From assembly GCA_964017185.1 (NCBI GenBank), contig OZ024870.1, positions 54,872,312 to 54,936,311 of the forward strand: a stretch of 64,000 nt of DNA. The letters run 5' to 3'. Every line of letters starts with the position of its first letter. The first letter of the stretch is position 1. The notes beneath the pieces are model-generated. The model was not told the DNA's origin, made no database searches, and saw nothing but the letters and a program-made list of their open reading frames with translations. Origin of the DNA: Rugalucina vietnamica. Its lineage: Eukaryota; Mollusca; Bivalvia; Lucinida; Lucinidae. This document shows positions 35,130-45,580 of the stretch, in pieces. Position numbers and translations under genes: made by a program.

Positions 35130-35300
35130 TGGACAGACAGACAGACAGACATAACTTTATTCTCTTAAAGTCAAATGAATGACATATTAAGGAATTACAT
35201 ACATAAACATATATACAAATGGTAGCAGAGGTGGCAATGTACATAATATATTTACGCTCAAAAATCTTTGTAGAACTTAACTAGACGGTGGGGATGGGGG
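35130..35300 (-). mobile_element. Probable non-LTR retrotransposon 3' end
   Basis: On the - strand, AGAGAATAAAGTTATG followed by (TCTG)n resembles a LINE 3' end: AATAAA signal then a short tandem tail. No RT coding was found next to it, so it is a fragment at best. Confidence 0.4.
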
Positions 35301-36099
35301 GAGAAAATGGCTACAGCAATGTTAATGTGGTAGCATCGTGTTACCTTTGCAAACATCCTGGTATTTCAAAGTCAGTGCTAAGTGGAAATCGATGATGTAG
35401 AATTTTATTTCCGTATTCACTTTGCTCTACGCCAAAGTGTTTGCATAGGCAAGGGTTGTTACCATACCCAGTTGTATAAAGAGATCATCTACGTGTTACT
35501 TCCCTTATATTGTATGTCAATTTAGTGTGGGCCTCGTCGCTAGAAAAAAAAAAAAAAACGAGAGAAAAAAAGGTAAAAAGAAATTAATTTATTAAATACA
35601 ATAAATATCTTGAAACTATCAGCATTGAATTCTAACAGAAATCGGGCCTTCCTGTCTTGTAGGATATCAATCCAGGCAAAGTACCCGCTTTAGGTCTTGA
35701 TATAAAAAGGCTGTTTATTTTGCGAATTCTCGCGACGTGGCCCATTCTATTTGACAGTCAAAACAACATAGTAGTAATCAAGTGGAAAAAAGCTCGTGCG
35801 CCCACGAGATACATTTAGGTGACGAGGCCGCGCGACATATTTTAGTGTATTCGAGGGGAAAGAAAATGGTGACACGATTCTAAATTTGGATTAATAAATT
35901 AGTGTATTGTGTCTCAAGAAACGAAGATAGGTTTCAAGATGAGGCAAATCCTGTCAGCCGCAGCATAAGCAGCTGTTAATTCATTATGCTGTAGGTCTGT
36001 AGATTTGTACTTCCACAGCTATTCGGGTCAAGCATAAATAGAATATGTTCGGCCTCGTCACGACAAAAGGTACTTTTGTAATATTACATTGCTAAAATT

Positions 36100-36560
36100 C
36101 TTCTCTGTCTGTGCAGGTTTGTGGCTTATTCTAGTCATGTATACATGTAAATCAGTCATGTTATTCTTATAGAATCATAATTATGTATCTACGCTGGTGT
36201 GTATTGCATTAGTACATGATGTCGTCATATTACAGCCAGTTTGCAGGCACACGTTGGCCTGTGTTGGTTTGCATACTCGTCCTGGTCATGCGTTGATCAG
36301 TCAAGTTCAGCCAAATCATGAAAAAAGTACATTTATGTTGATACAATATTAGATCGTCAAAATATTCGCACAAAGCATGTACATTAGTATAACAATTTCG
36401 TATTACAGACAACTAACAGGCGCATGATGTATATTTACCGGCCTGTGCAGGTTTGCGTACTCATCCGGGTCATGTATAGATCGGGCATGCAAAACTTATC
36501 TTGGTCATGAAAAAGGTACATTTGATTGTTACTATATGATATCGTCTATAATAACGTACA
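36100..36560. repeat. Diverged tandem repeat, unit about 150-190 bp
   Basis: Phrases CCTGTGCAGGTTTGCGTACT, CGGGTCATG and TCATGAAAAAGGTACATTTG recur at about 36110, 36260 and 36446. Confidence 0.5.
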
Positions 36561-37510
36561 ATTCGAATAAGGTAATCAGAAGTAGTAGAAAAATCGTTTT
36601 TGTACTGTGTTTCTGCGTGCACCTGCACTCATGTGTGTATGTGAGTAATACATAACGAGTTAAAGAGACCGAGAAAGGGTTTTATAAAGTGCAAATACAT
36701 GTGGAGAGTGCTGATCTACTGTCATTCCCTACTGGGTCACCAACTGTAGTGGACCATCAAGGAAAGACACACAGCAAACATTCAAGGCAAGGAAATCGCA
36801 AGAGGCACTTGTTAACATATCCCGTGCCTTGGTCGTTACCGTTGCCGAAACGAAATGCAGCGGTATTAGGGTCAGGCTAGAGAGGGAGGGATGTATCAAA
36901 ATCCAATCTCGGTACGTGTATGTTTGAAACTTCCAGTAATATGTTTGCCTGCTGTAGCAGGTGATAAAATGCATGCATAAGATTAATAGCTTTCATCTTA
37001 AATATGATATATGGTATGACCTGTTTCAAACATGCTATTATATTGGTAAAATGCTGTCTAGTAAGTACATGTGTTTAATGCTTCAAATGGATGAGAAAAG
37101 AAAAAAAAACACAAGTAGTTAACCAGTTCCTCTTGTTAATAGTAACTTATCATATAATTTTATCTATTGATATTTCGTTTTCCCTCTTCATCCTCTTGGC
37201 TTTGCTTCATTATATACTTGGGTGGATGGGGTGTTTTTTTCTGAGGTCGTGATATAGTAATCAGCAGGAAATGAACTGTCCTTAGCCTCATTGGGTTTAT
37301 TTTATGCAAAATGCTAAATCCCTTAGGTTTTCCATATGGCGTGAGTTACAGGATGTAGAAATCAACAACTAGCTGTATAAGCTTATTTAATTAATTAATA
37401 CCTAAACAACGTAATTTTTGGAAAAAAAATAATCAAAACAGTAAAAACTAGGTCATTGCATCATAAACATGAATGCACTATAGAGAATGGCTAACTAATA
37501 GATAGAATGA

Positions 37511-37554
37511 TTAGATTTTAGAGCATGATTGAATCATGTTCTAAAATCTAATTA
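37511..37554. repeat. Near-perfect hairpin
   Basis: TTAGATTTTAGAGCATGATT faces AATCATGTTCTAAAATCTAA with one mismatch and almost no loop. Confidence 0.6.
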
Positions 37555-38437
37555 TGAAAACTAAAAGGTCCAAGACAGGGTGCAATTTTCTCACTTAAAT
37601 CAATATTCAAAATAAATATAATAGCATTGATGGTCATGCAAGACACGAAATTGTTTAGCTGGAAAATTATTCACAAAAAGTTTGCTTTGTAACATGTGAG
37701 TAACATTAAATACTTATAATTGGATAAATCATTATTAATTTTGCGTTTTCAGAATTCTGACTTGTATCATTCAATGTTCTAGAAAAAGATGTTACCGGTC
37801 TTCAAATTTCATGCACTTTTCAGCATATAATCTATATATGTGTAGCCTAATTTGAGGTTAAAATTATAGGTTGACAAAACCTGGAACATGTTAAAATTGA
37901 AAATCAAACATGTGGTTACACCATTATGGAGCTTAAATTTAGGGTTGTCTGCAAAACAAATGATAATCAGCTGAATTCAATATTATAGCTATCAACAAGT
38001 ATGCAATACCACAATGATGGGTGATCATTCTAGATCATTTTACAAACAAACATAGTTAAGAAGAGGCTATTATGACGATTATGGGCAACTTTAATCACAC
38101 ACACCCCTAAATTCAGACCCCCTCTAATACAAAATGTTGTATTTAAAAATTTTAAGAAGTTAAGAGAAAATCTATATTACTAATAAAGCGGTCATGCACC
38201 AAGCAAGCAATATGCATAATATTATAAAAATCGGTGCGTGGGCAGAACCCTATGTAAATTTCATATAGCGTAAGACCCCCCCCCCCTTTCTGAAATATAC
38301 TCAAAAGATATTGCTGCTTGAAATTATGCTAAAGGCTTCTTCAACGACGCGTTACTTTTTCTGATAGCTGGAGTGTCTACGAACTTTCTTGCCATACCTC
38401 GTAAAATATTCCGTTGCATTATTTCAGTGAATAAAAA

Positions 38438-38600
38438 TAAAACTGAGATCCTTTTAGAGCAATGAACATATTAATGAGAAAGTGTATGTGTCATACCGTG
38501 GTTCCGGCTACTTAAGCCTCTTCAGTGACCCTATAGATTTGGCAACATGGAACCAAAGTGAATTACAAAATTTTTGCATCTTTTCAACAAAAATTATCAG
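38438..38600 (-). mobile_element. Second-family retrozyme fragment with mutated hammerhead
   Basis: The ribozyme region spans about 38488-38531 on the - strand: CTGAAGA and helix II GGCT/AGCC are intact, but GAAA reads GGAA, which should abolish cleavage. Flanks match the 3.8 and 47 kb copies (AAACTGAGATCC, TAGATTTGGCAACATGG). Confidence 0.65.
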
Positions 38601-39340
38601 CAACTTGTACAATCAAGACCAATGTCCTCGGGAGGTAAAACTCACAGGTGGGATACAATGGAAATGCACAAATATGTATTGATATATAGAAAACATACGT
38701 TAAGCCGAAGCAGGAGCATATAAGAGAGCTTATACATGTATGCTCCTCAGGTCGAAGGAACAGCTATTTTCCCAACGATGACCACTCTGTAATTTTATCC
38801 GAACTTATCTAGACTCTAATGATATATTTAGTGACACATTAAAGGCACAAACAGCACAAGAAATCGACACAAAATCATTAAAATAACAAAGCCAGAAACA
38901 AAGTACCGCATTGGAACGGTCAGAAATACAAAATTACCGGGATCTCAACCTCGCTCTCAGCTTGCTTCGTCAGTTGTAAGTCAAATGACACCATTGGAAT
39001 TGGAGCAAAAGAAAAAAATACTAGCTGAACCCCAGTGTGGACTGAACAACAGACAGCGATGTACGTAAGTTTTAACACTGCGCTGAATCGAGTGATATAG
39101 ATCGGCATTTCTCAATATCGCGAGATTGACGAGAATATAATCACACTATTGAGATATTGTGTCGATCGATCGCTGACACTGTCGACAGTATGATAAAGTA
39201 CCGTGACTTCATTAGCCATAGTAGGATAATACCCTGTTATTTTCGGTGAAATCTTGCCCTTGCGAATAATCAGACAGCAAGTGGGTAGCAGCATAAAGCA
39301 AAAGCAAGTTTTGTATATGCAAAAACAAAGATGCATATTT
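38560..39340. repeat. Duplicated segment (partner 52168-52990)
   Basis: Shares ATCGCGAGATTGACGAGAAT, ATAAAGTACCGTGACTTC and TTATTTTCGGTGAA. Contains a diverged PLE-type 3' relative on the - strand (about 38700-39075). No convincing gene. Confidence 0.6.
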
Positions 39341-39458
39341 ATAGCTAATCTGTTTGCATATGTACATGTACATAGCTCAGTCAGTCTCTATTTCGTAATC
39401 CACAATTTAAAGTCTGTGACAATGTTCGGTGGTTGTACAGTCCGGTTTGTGTTAATTA

Positions 39459-39741
39459 TCACGATAACATGTCTGTGTTATGTGTACCCCTGTATATCCA
39501 ACTTTTATATAGCAAAACTGGGGTATGGAGGGGCATACCTATTTTTCTTATTTTTGATCCAAAACACAGATCGTGGGTACTCGTTAGAACCGCCTCGCCG
39601 AGGCGATTCTAACGTTTACCCGCAATCTATGTTTTGAGCAAAAAATAAGAAAAATATCAAAAATTTTATAATAATGAAAATTTTCAATTTCAACAACTTA
39701 AGAAAAATCTGTATATTGCATGGGCAAATTTTCGTAACGAT
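39459..39741. mobile_element. MITE family B copy between 33-bp direct repeats
   Basis: Full inverted structure with centre GAACCGCCTCGCCGAGGCG. On the left, TTCGGTGGTTGTACAGTCCG (39425-39456) and on the right its near copy (39743-39775) abut the element. Confidence 0.72.
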
Positions 39742-39926
39742 CTTCGGTGGTTGTACAGTCCAGTTTGTAGTTAATCTTGTCGGAACTGAAGTCAAGACTC
39801 TCGTTATGAGGCTCAAATAAGTGTGAATCGCTATCGATCACCATTTTCTTGATCTGATGATGGATAAGACCCCAATTTTCTGAGCCAATCTATGTTGTCC
39901 ATCATAATCGAGATTTCCTTCAGCAA

Positions 39927-40178
39927 GATTGAATCATCAGGAAAACATGTCCGTGAAATGTATACCCTGTTAAACCCCACTTTTATATAGAAAACTGGGA
40001 TTTGCAGGAGTATATCTTATTTTCGATCCAATACCTAGATTGTGGGTTCTCGTTAGAACCCACGTGTATCCACAATCTATGTTTTGAGCAAAAATGTTAA
40101 AATGTCTTTTTTTTCCAGTGAAATTTTCAATGATCAAAAAAATCTCTGTATATTGCATGGACGTGTTCTCGTAATGTG
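39927..40178. mobile_element. MITE family B copy with 5-bp flanking repeat
   Basis: CATCAGGAAAACATGTCCGTG to CACGTGTTCTCGTAATG type ends; flanked by TGAAT on both sides. The centre is shortened (GTTAGAACCCACGTGTATCC). Confidence 0.68.
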
Positions 40179-40239
40179 AATGGACTCTGTATATTGCATG
40201 GATGTGTTTCGTCATGTTCATTGACTTGTTAGAGATTGT

Positions 40240-40760
40240 TGTATGTTTTAGAGTCGATTTATTTTCGCTGTTTGAACCTTAAGTACGTTTTTATATTCTT
40301 ATTTAAGTTCGGGTAACTGAGTGGCCGCCTATAGGGAAATAGCTGCTCACTCGGCTTACGATATGTTTTCTAAGTATAAGTACCTAAGGCGGCCCCCGTG
40401 GCCGAGTGGTTAAGAGCGCTGATATTTTATTACTGCACTTAACCATTCGATCATCTGGTGTGGGTTCGAGCCCCGCTCTGGCCACATGTGAGACAAGCCA
40501 AGTTCTGCTTGCGGGTGTGTCAGGTGGTTTTTCTCGGGGTTCTCCCGTTTTCGCCCCACCTACTGATTGGCCCGTCTCATATGAGCTGAAATAATCTTGA
40601 AAGGGACGTTAAACTGAATAAAAAAATAAATAAATAAAAAAAAAAAAAAATAAGTACCTAATTGTCAATTGATTTTTCCCACCTCGGTTTTTGGAGTGAG
40701 CATTTCTTTCTGATTGTGCCTTTTGATTGCCTACATGTACCTTTTTGCAGTTGGAGTTTG
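40240..40760 (+). mobile_element. Diverged PLE-type 3' fragment split by a SINE
   Basis: Recognisable landmarks are AACTGAGTGGCCGCCTATAG, TCGGCTTACGATATG, CCCACCTCGGTTTTTGGAGT and the terminus CATGTACCTTTTT. It belongs to a subfamily also seen at 58975-59138. The SINE at 40388-40649 interrupts it with a clean target duplication, so the SINE is younger. Confidence 0.5.
40388..40649 (+). mobile_element. tRNA-derived SINE
   Basis: The head resembles a class II tRNA: an A-box-like TGGCCGAGTGGTTAAGAGCG and a B-box GGGTTCGAGCCCC, expected RNA polymerase III promoter parts. A tRNA-unrelated body follows with TGTCAGGTGGTTTTTCTCGG and GGCCCGTCTCATATG, ending in AAAGGGACGTTAAACTGAAT plus an A-rich tail. 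A 12-bp target duplication ATAAGTACCTAA lies at 40376-40387 and 40650-40661. The body looks like the conserved core of molluscan SINEs, but I cannot assign a named family. Confidence 0.85.
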
Positions 40761-40761
40761 G

Positions 40762-41460
40762 ACCTGACAGTCAAGGTTTTCAATCTGACGATTCATCTTC
40801 ATTGCCTTTGACTTCACTTTCTTGTAAGTGCATGTGTGATCAAACAATGTATCAAATCTCTTGTAATAGATGATACGAGCTCGTATTCAAAAATATATGT
40901 AGCACAATAAGAAACGGTTCGGTGGTTTTTGGGAGAAAACAAACGGTTCCTCTGTTTCATCATCTATTCAAATGTCCATTTTGGGCTTCAACGACATGTT
41001 TGTTTATGAGTGTGCCAGTTCCTGTTGAACTTTTATGTGAGACATACCTTAACTATCGATTATATATATGTGCGTGTCATATATACATACAAGGCAAAAC
41101 ACAAATACACCGCTCTGCTTGAAAGGACCTTTGCCCTTAAAGAAACTTACCCGTATCTAGTCGCCGAAATACATGTGGTGTAAAAACTAAAACTATTGGA
41201 TGAAACCGGATTACATTTGCAAAAGTAAACAAGGTGAATGTATTTTTATTTATACCCTTCACATGTACTACAAAAATCATTTTATGCCTCATTCATCTCT
41301 AACTCTTTTCTTTTATTTCATTTGTATTAGTATTTGCAATTTTATTTTGCGCACATTCAATATTCGAACATATATAAAATACTTAAACCGACGACAAGAT
41401 GCACAACGCATACACATTGAAGCAATGGGGCTTAATTAACGGTTTTTACTTAAATTCTAG
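40762..41460. other. Region upstream of the GMC gene, no feature seen
   Basis: No clear TATA box or repeat; two short ORFs without similarity that I recognise. Confidence 0.45.
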
Positions 41461-41468
41461 ATCATAAA

Positions 41469-43250
41469 ATGGGTTGGTATTGGAAAGCAGCAGTGACTCT
41501 TGCACTTGCACACACGTGACGTTCTGTTTACTCGCCACCATTTTGAAACCGAGGCGATCCATGACGAATATGACTATATTGTTATTGGCGGGGGCTCGGC
41601 TGGTTCCGTTGTAGCCACAAGACTCTCCGAAGATGAACGAACGACAGTTCTTCTTCTTGAAGCTGGTGACCATTATGTTAAATATCCCATAATGAGTATT
41701 CCTCTACTGTGGCCGATGTCTTTAGGAACGGAGCATGACTGGAACTACCCAATGAAATCACAAAGTCAGTCATTTTGGGGACTGAATGACAACCAGGCTG
41801 TTTGGCATGGTGGACGTGTCTTAGGTGGAAGTGGAATGCTGAATGTTTTAATGTGGATAAGGGGTTCTAAGGATGACTTTAACGAATGGGCGAATAATGG
41901 ATGTAAAGGCTGGAGTTACGTTGATGTATTGCCGTATTTTCGTCTGAGGACATGCTGGTCGATGATTTGAAGTCATCTAAATATCATTCGACAGGTGGAC
42001 CCATCGCTATAAGCGACCCAATTGTGACTCCTCTCGGGGATTTGTATCTAAAAGCGGGAAAAGAACTGGGGTATAAGATATCAGATTATAATGGAGAAGA
42101 ACAAGAAGGATTTAGTCGAATGCAAACAAACATACGTGATGGAATAAGAAGTAGCTCAGCAGCTGAATTCATCGCACGATCAACCGGAAGAAACAATCTT
42201 CATTTAGCTTTGAGGAGTTTTGTCACTAAAATTGAAATAGAAAACCTAAAGGCAACCGGGGTATTTGCCATTCGAAATGGTAGAAAGCAGTTTATAAAAG
42301 CAAGAAAAGAAGTGATTGTGTCCGCTGGAGCAATCAACACTCCAAAATTGTTGATGTTGAGTGGCATAGGACCAAAACGCCACGTGAATGACATTGGCAT
42401 TAAAGTAGTAAAAGATCTGCCAGTGGGACAAAATTTGCAAGATCATATGATGTTGAATATGTATACTGGAATAAACTCTTCTTTAAGTGTGACAGCTGAG
42501 CGCGCACAAACATTGTGGAGTATCATTAATTACAAACTATTCGGGAAGGGACCACTTTCAATCGGAGGCAGCGAGGGGGTAGCGTTCCTCCACACAGATG
42601 AGACAACAAGAACAAAAACTTATGCTGACATTCAACTCATATTTTCTAGCAGTTTTCCACATGATTTGTCGGCCTTTAATCTGGGAAAGGATGTATCCTA
42701 TGAATACTTAGCTGCAACTCCAAACGAAGATGGATTTGGTGTTTCCGTAGTGCCCACCCATCTTAAAAGCAGGGGCTCTGTCAAACTGAGGAGTTCTGAT
42801 CCATTCGATCCTCCTATTATTGACCCACAATATCTGACAGACACAGAAGACATAAATTCAATAATTTCGGGGTTGAAAATCTGGGAAAAACTGATGCTGA
42901 CGTCAACGTTTCAGAGTATAGGAGCTAGTATGAACAGATCAAAGATGTCGTTTTGTTCTCAGCATGAGTTCCGATCAAATGCATACTGGGAGTGCCATAT
43001 CCGCCATCTTGCTCTGTCTATGACACATCATGTAGGGACGTGTAAAATGGGTTCTGAAGACGATCCTACTACAGTGGTTGACTCCACATTGAAGGTTAAG
43101 GGGATAACTGGACTCCGTGTGGTCGATGCTTCTATATTCCCTAATATAACTGCTGGGAACATATATGCACCTGTTATAATGGTGGCAGAGAAAGCCGCGG
43201 ATATGATAAGAGGCATAGACAGTGTTCAAAAGTTCAGGAATGTTAAATGA
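41469..43250 (+). CDS. GMC-family oxidoreductase (choline/glucose dehydrogenase-like), frameshifted
   Basis: FAD-dependent glucose-methanol-choline oxidoreductase, about 575 residues across frames, the usual family length. Visible in order: the N-terminal Rossmann dinucleotide motif VIGGGSAGSVVATRLSED followed by VLLLEAG; GMC signature 1 around GGRVLGGSGMLNVLMWIRG; signature 2 GAINTPKLLMLSGIG; and the C-terminal catalytic region MTHHVGTCKMGSEDDP with VVDASIFPNITAGNIYAPVIMVAEKAADMI. The family oxidises alcohol groups with FAD; the substrate cannot be read from sequence. The frame breaks near 41944-41952: the upstream frame ends RLRTCWSMI-stop, while the homologous reading SEDMLVDDLKSS continues one frame over. 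A hydrophobic start MGWYWKAAVTLALAHT at 41469 lies in yet another frame from the body, which becomes readable at about 41515, so a second frameshift is likely. No GT-AG intron explains either break. It is therefore an intronless young pseudogene or has sequence errors. The family call is secure; functionality is not. Confidence 0.88.
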
Positions 43251-43335
43251 AAATAACAGACAAAATATATTTATCAGCTGGGCCCGGAAAGACTTCTGAT
43301 TATGGTGACTGTTTTAATTGTTACTGTTTCTGCAG

Positions 43336-43537
43336 CCCTTGATGAAAAGGAAGTAAATAGGTGTAGGGTAAGGGTCATAACGATTTTATATCAGCATAAA
43401 ACTAATATAAAAAAAATCTTGAAACATTTAGAGCAAAACCCGAATCATTGCCCTAAATATCATGGCCCTGATTTAGCCCCAATGTATATTTGCGATTTTC
43501 TTCGTCTGAAATCTGAGTTCTATAACGTCACGCGCAG
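43336..43537 (+). CDS. Candidate coding exon of unknown protein
   Basis: A 202-bp open stretch begins right after a strong acceptor (pyrimidine-rich run ending TTTCTGCAG at 43335) and ends at a donor-like CAG/GTATGA (43537/43538). It encodes about 67 residues with spaced cysteines (CRVRVITILYQHK, then NPNHCPKYHGPDLAPMYICDF). I do not recognise a family. It starts about 85 bp after the stop codon of the GMC gene. Alternatively an ATG at 43302 would give an 83-residue peptide with a hydrophobic start (MVTVLIVTVSAAL) that could be a signal peptide. Chance remains possible because flanking exons were not found. Confidence 0.3.
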
Positions 43538-43874
43538 GTATGAACTTTGTTAACGTCAAAGTGCTCCATTCGTTGTATGTAGCCATACTTTGAGACCTAA
43601 AATTTCATTGGTTTGATAAAAAAAAAAAAACCTTAAAGTATACATTGTTGCGTAGAAATAGTGTGCAAAGTTATGACTTTCTTCTGTGAAAACAAATAAC
43701 ACATCAAGAACAGTCCGGGAACCGTTAGTATACCTCGTACATAATTCTACAAACACCAAGAGCCTAACACGCACGAAACACTGGCATACGGACAGCTTTA
43801 GTTTGATGTATCTGAAAACCCTCGCCCTCCAGTGTGAATATAATGTATGTGTAGTCTTGTTGTACCATTTTGCA

Positions 43875-44110
43875 TAGACTAGCTACTAGTCTGATATATA
43901 AGTTTTTGCCCTGTTTGTAATTCTAAATTTTCTTTTCTTGAAAGCTACATTATGTAGAACACCAAATATTTTCTGATGTACATATCTTGGGTAGATTTAA
44001 AATCGAGACAGAGGAGTAGATCCACATTATGTCCAAATGATGTACATTTTTTTAAAAAAAAGATTTTTACCTTTGTAGATTTGTCATTTTAACGCCTAGT
44101 GGCTAGGCTA
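43875..44110. mobile_element. MITE with 9-bp target duplication (Mutator-like), copy 2
   Basis: Same family and orientation as 2685-2919, 236 bp. Flanked by CATTTTGCA (43866-43874) and CACTTTGCA (44111-44119), 8 of 9 matching. Two independent 9-bp duplications point to the Mutator superfamily. Confidence 0.82.
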
Positions 44111-44231
44111 CACTTTGCATACCACTCTTTGATTTCATTCACACACGACACCACTCTTTTAGCCAGCGTTTTGGCTTATCCTGGTTTGACAGCGTTTTGT
44201 TTGACCTGTATATCTGAACGGCATTCGAAAC

Positions 44232-44408
44232 TAAGCCTGTGCATGAGAAAACCAACAATTTGGGTTCCGACCAGCAGGTCCGTCACAAACCGGGCTGTAC
44301 AGTCACAGAAGGTGGTTAGAGACTGGAAATTTTGGATTTGTACTATCCGTGTAGCGAAGCTTTGTTTTTTGCCTATGCAGATCGTTGGTTTTCCCATGCG
44401 GCGGCTCA
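44232..44408. mobile_element. Palindromic MITE family A, internally deleted copy
   Basis: Ends GCCTGTGCATGAGAAAACC and GGTTTTCCCATGCGGCGGCTCA; the hairpin centre is lost. The related block at 54505-54535 lacks it (CGAAACTAAGCAAGAAC), so filled and empty sites can be compared. Confidence 0.75.
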
Positions 44409-45157
44409 ACTAACTAAGAACAAATCACTTTGTAATCATAACACATCAGCAAAAAGCATGTGCCGTTATGTCAGCAATGGCGTTTCAGATAGACGAGTCG
44501 GAAGGTTACTCACGTCATATACAAACATGGAGCATAGCACATATTCCAACGAGCCCGATAAATGCAATGATGACACAAAGCCCTTGATGTTCTCTTGGTA
44601 GAAGTTTCATACACCAAGCTGCTGTTTTGCGGTCCAAAACGATCACCACAAACCGCACTTTGATCACATATGTCACTTTGATCACATATATGTATTCCTT
44701 AGAATCGGCTCATTCCGATTAAATCTCCGATCTTTTGATTTATAGAACAATTTTCATCTTATCTACATGACGTATTACGTAATCTGAAAATTAAGCTGTG
44801 TTAAATTTCTACTTTAAATCCCTTTCGTGACTAAAATAGTCTAATTAAGTGATAAAGTTGGTGCAACAATAATCTAGAGCTCAATTAAGCATTATCTGAG
44901 AAATGAACATTATGCCAAGATGTCTGTAATTCCTCCATAAATTGTCTCCGTGTCAAGTGTCAGGAAGAGACAAAATCGAATAATTTAATGAGTTTGTCTC
45001 CTGAACTTATTTTGAACTATACATATATATGAATGGTAGACGCACAATAGGGTCTCAAATAGAAAAGCTGTTTCTGAAAGCTGGTAAAAGGCTGTCTCTT
45101 GACAAAGATGATTTAATTTCAATTCAACAAAAATTCCTTCTCAGAATACATAGAGGA

Positions 45158-45312
45158 TATTCAAGTTTTTGGAGTGAATATGAGTTTTATTTCATTGAGT
45201 GAAGTGAAAAAAATTTATATTTCATGAGTGCCGAAGGCACGAATGAAATATACAATTTTTCACTTCACGAGATGAAATAAAACTCATATTCACGACAAAA
45301 ACTTGAATTTTC
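45158..45312. repeat. Long hairpin with GTGCCGAAGGCAC centre
   Basis: Arms of about 70 bp (ATTCAAGTTTTTGGAGTGAA and its mirror) around a loop GTGCCGAAGGCAC at about 45230. Absent from block copy III. An RNA copy would form a long double strand. Confidence 0.7.
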
Positions 45313-45358
45313 TTTTTATTATATTGTATGTAGTCATTGTAACGTTGCGCGCTAAAGC

Positions 45359-45440
45359 ATATGACGTCAAAATCTTAAATGACGTCATTACGTCACGTCA
45401 TTACGTCGCTATTGTGTGTGAACGTTCATTGCGTCAACAA
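45359..45440. promoter_or_regulatory. Cluster of CRE-like TGACGTCA motifs
   Basis: ATGACGTCAAAA, ATGACGTCATTACGTCACGT and CATTACGTCGC in about 60 bp. These match the CREB/ATF site by sequence only. No gene start is recognisable nearby. Confidence 0.3.
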
Positions 45441-45520
45441 TAGCAAAGATTATAAAATTGAGTTATGTATAAATTAGAAATGAAACGGTGGAATCGTAAT
45501 TTGCGTATTCCCAAATCTTA

Positions 45521-45580
45521 TATTTTCACATGTGAAAATATAACTTTTTTATATTTTCACATGTGAAAATATAACTTTTT
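45521..45580. repeat. Tandem palindromes ATATTTTCACATGTGAAAAT
   Basis: The 20-bp palindrome ATATTTTCACATGTGAAAAT occurs twice, each followed by ATAACTTTTT. Confidence 0.6.

Larger units (their letters stand above)
32847..38437. other. Long stretch without recognised gene
   Basis: Includes a 155-residue frame at 33237-33704 (no known motif, no clear start), very AT-rich DNA at 33800-35100, the possible LINE end at 35130 and the tandem repeat at 36100. Could hold introns or untranslated exons that I cannot see. Confidence 0.5.

Noticed and set aside
40388..40480. tRNA gene
   Set aside because: A and B boxes are present but the sequence continues into a SINE body with tail and target duplication.
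40406..40594. 62-residue ORF
   Set aside because: Entirely inside the SINE.
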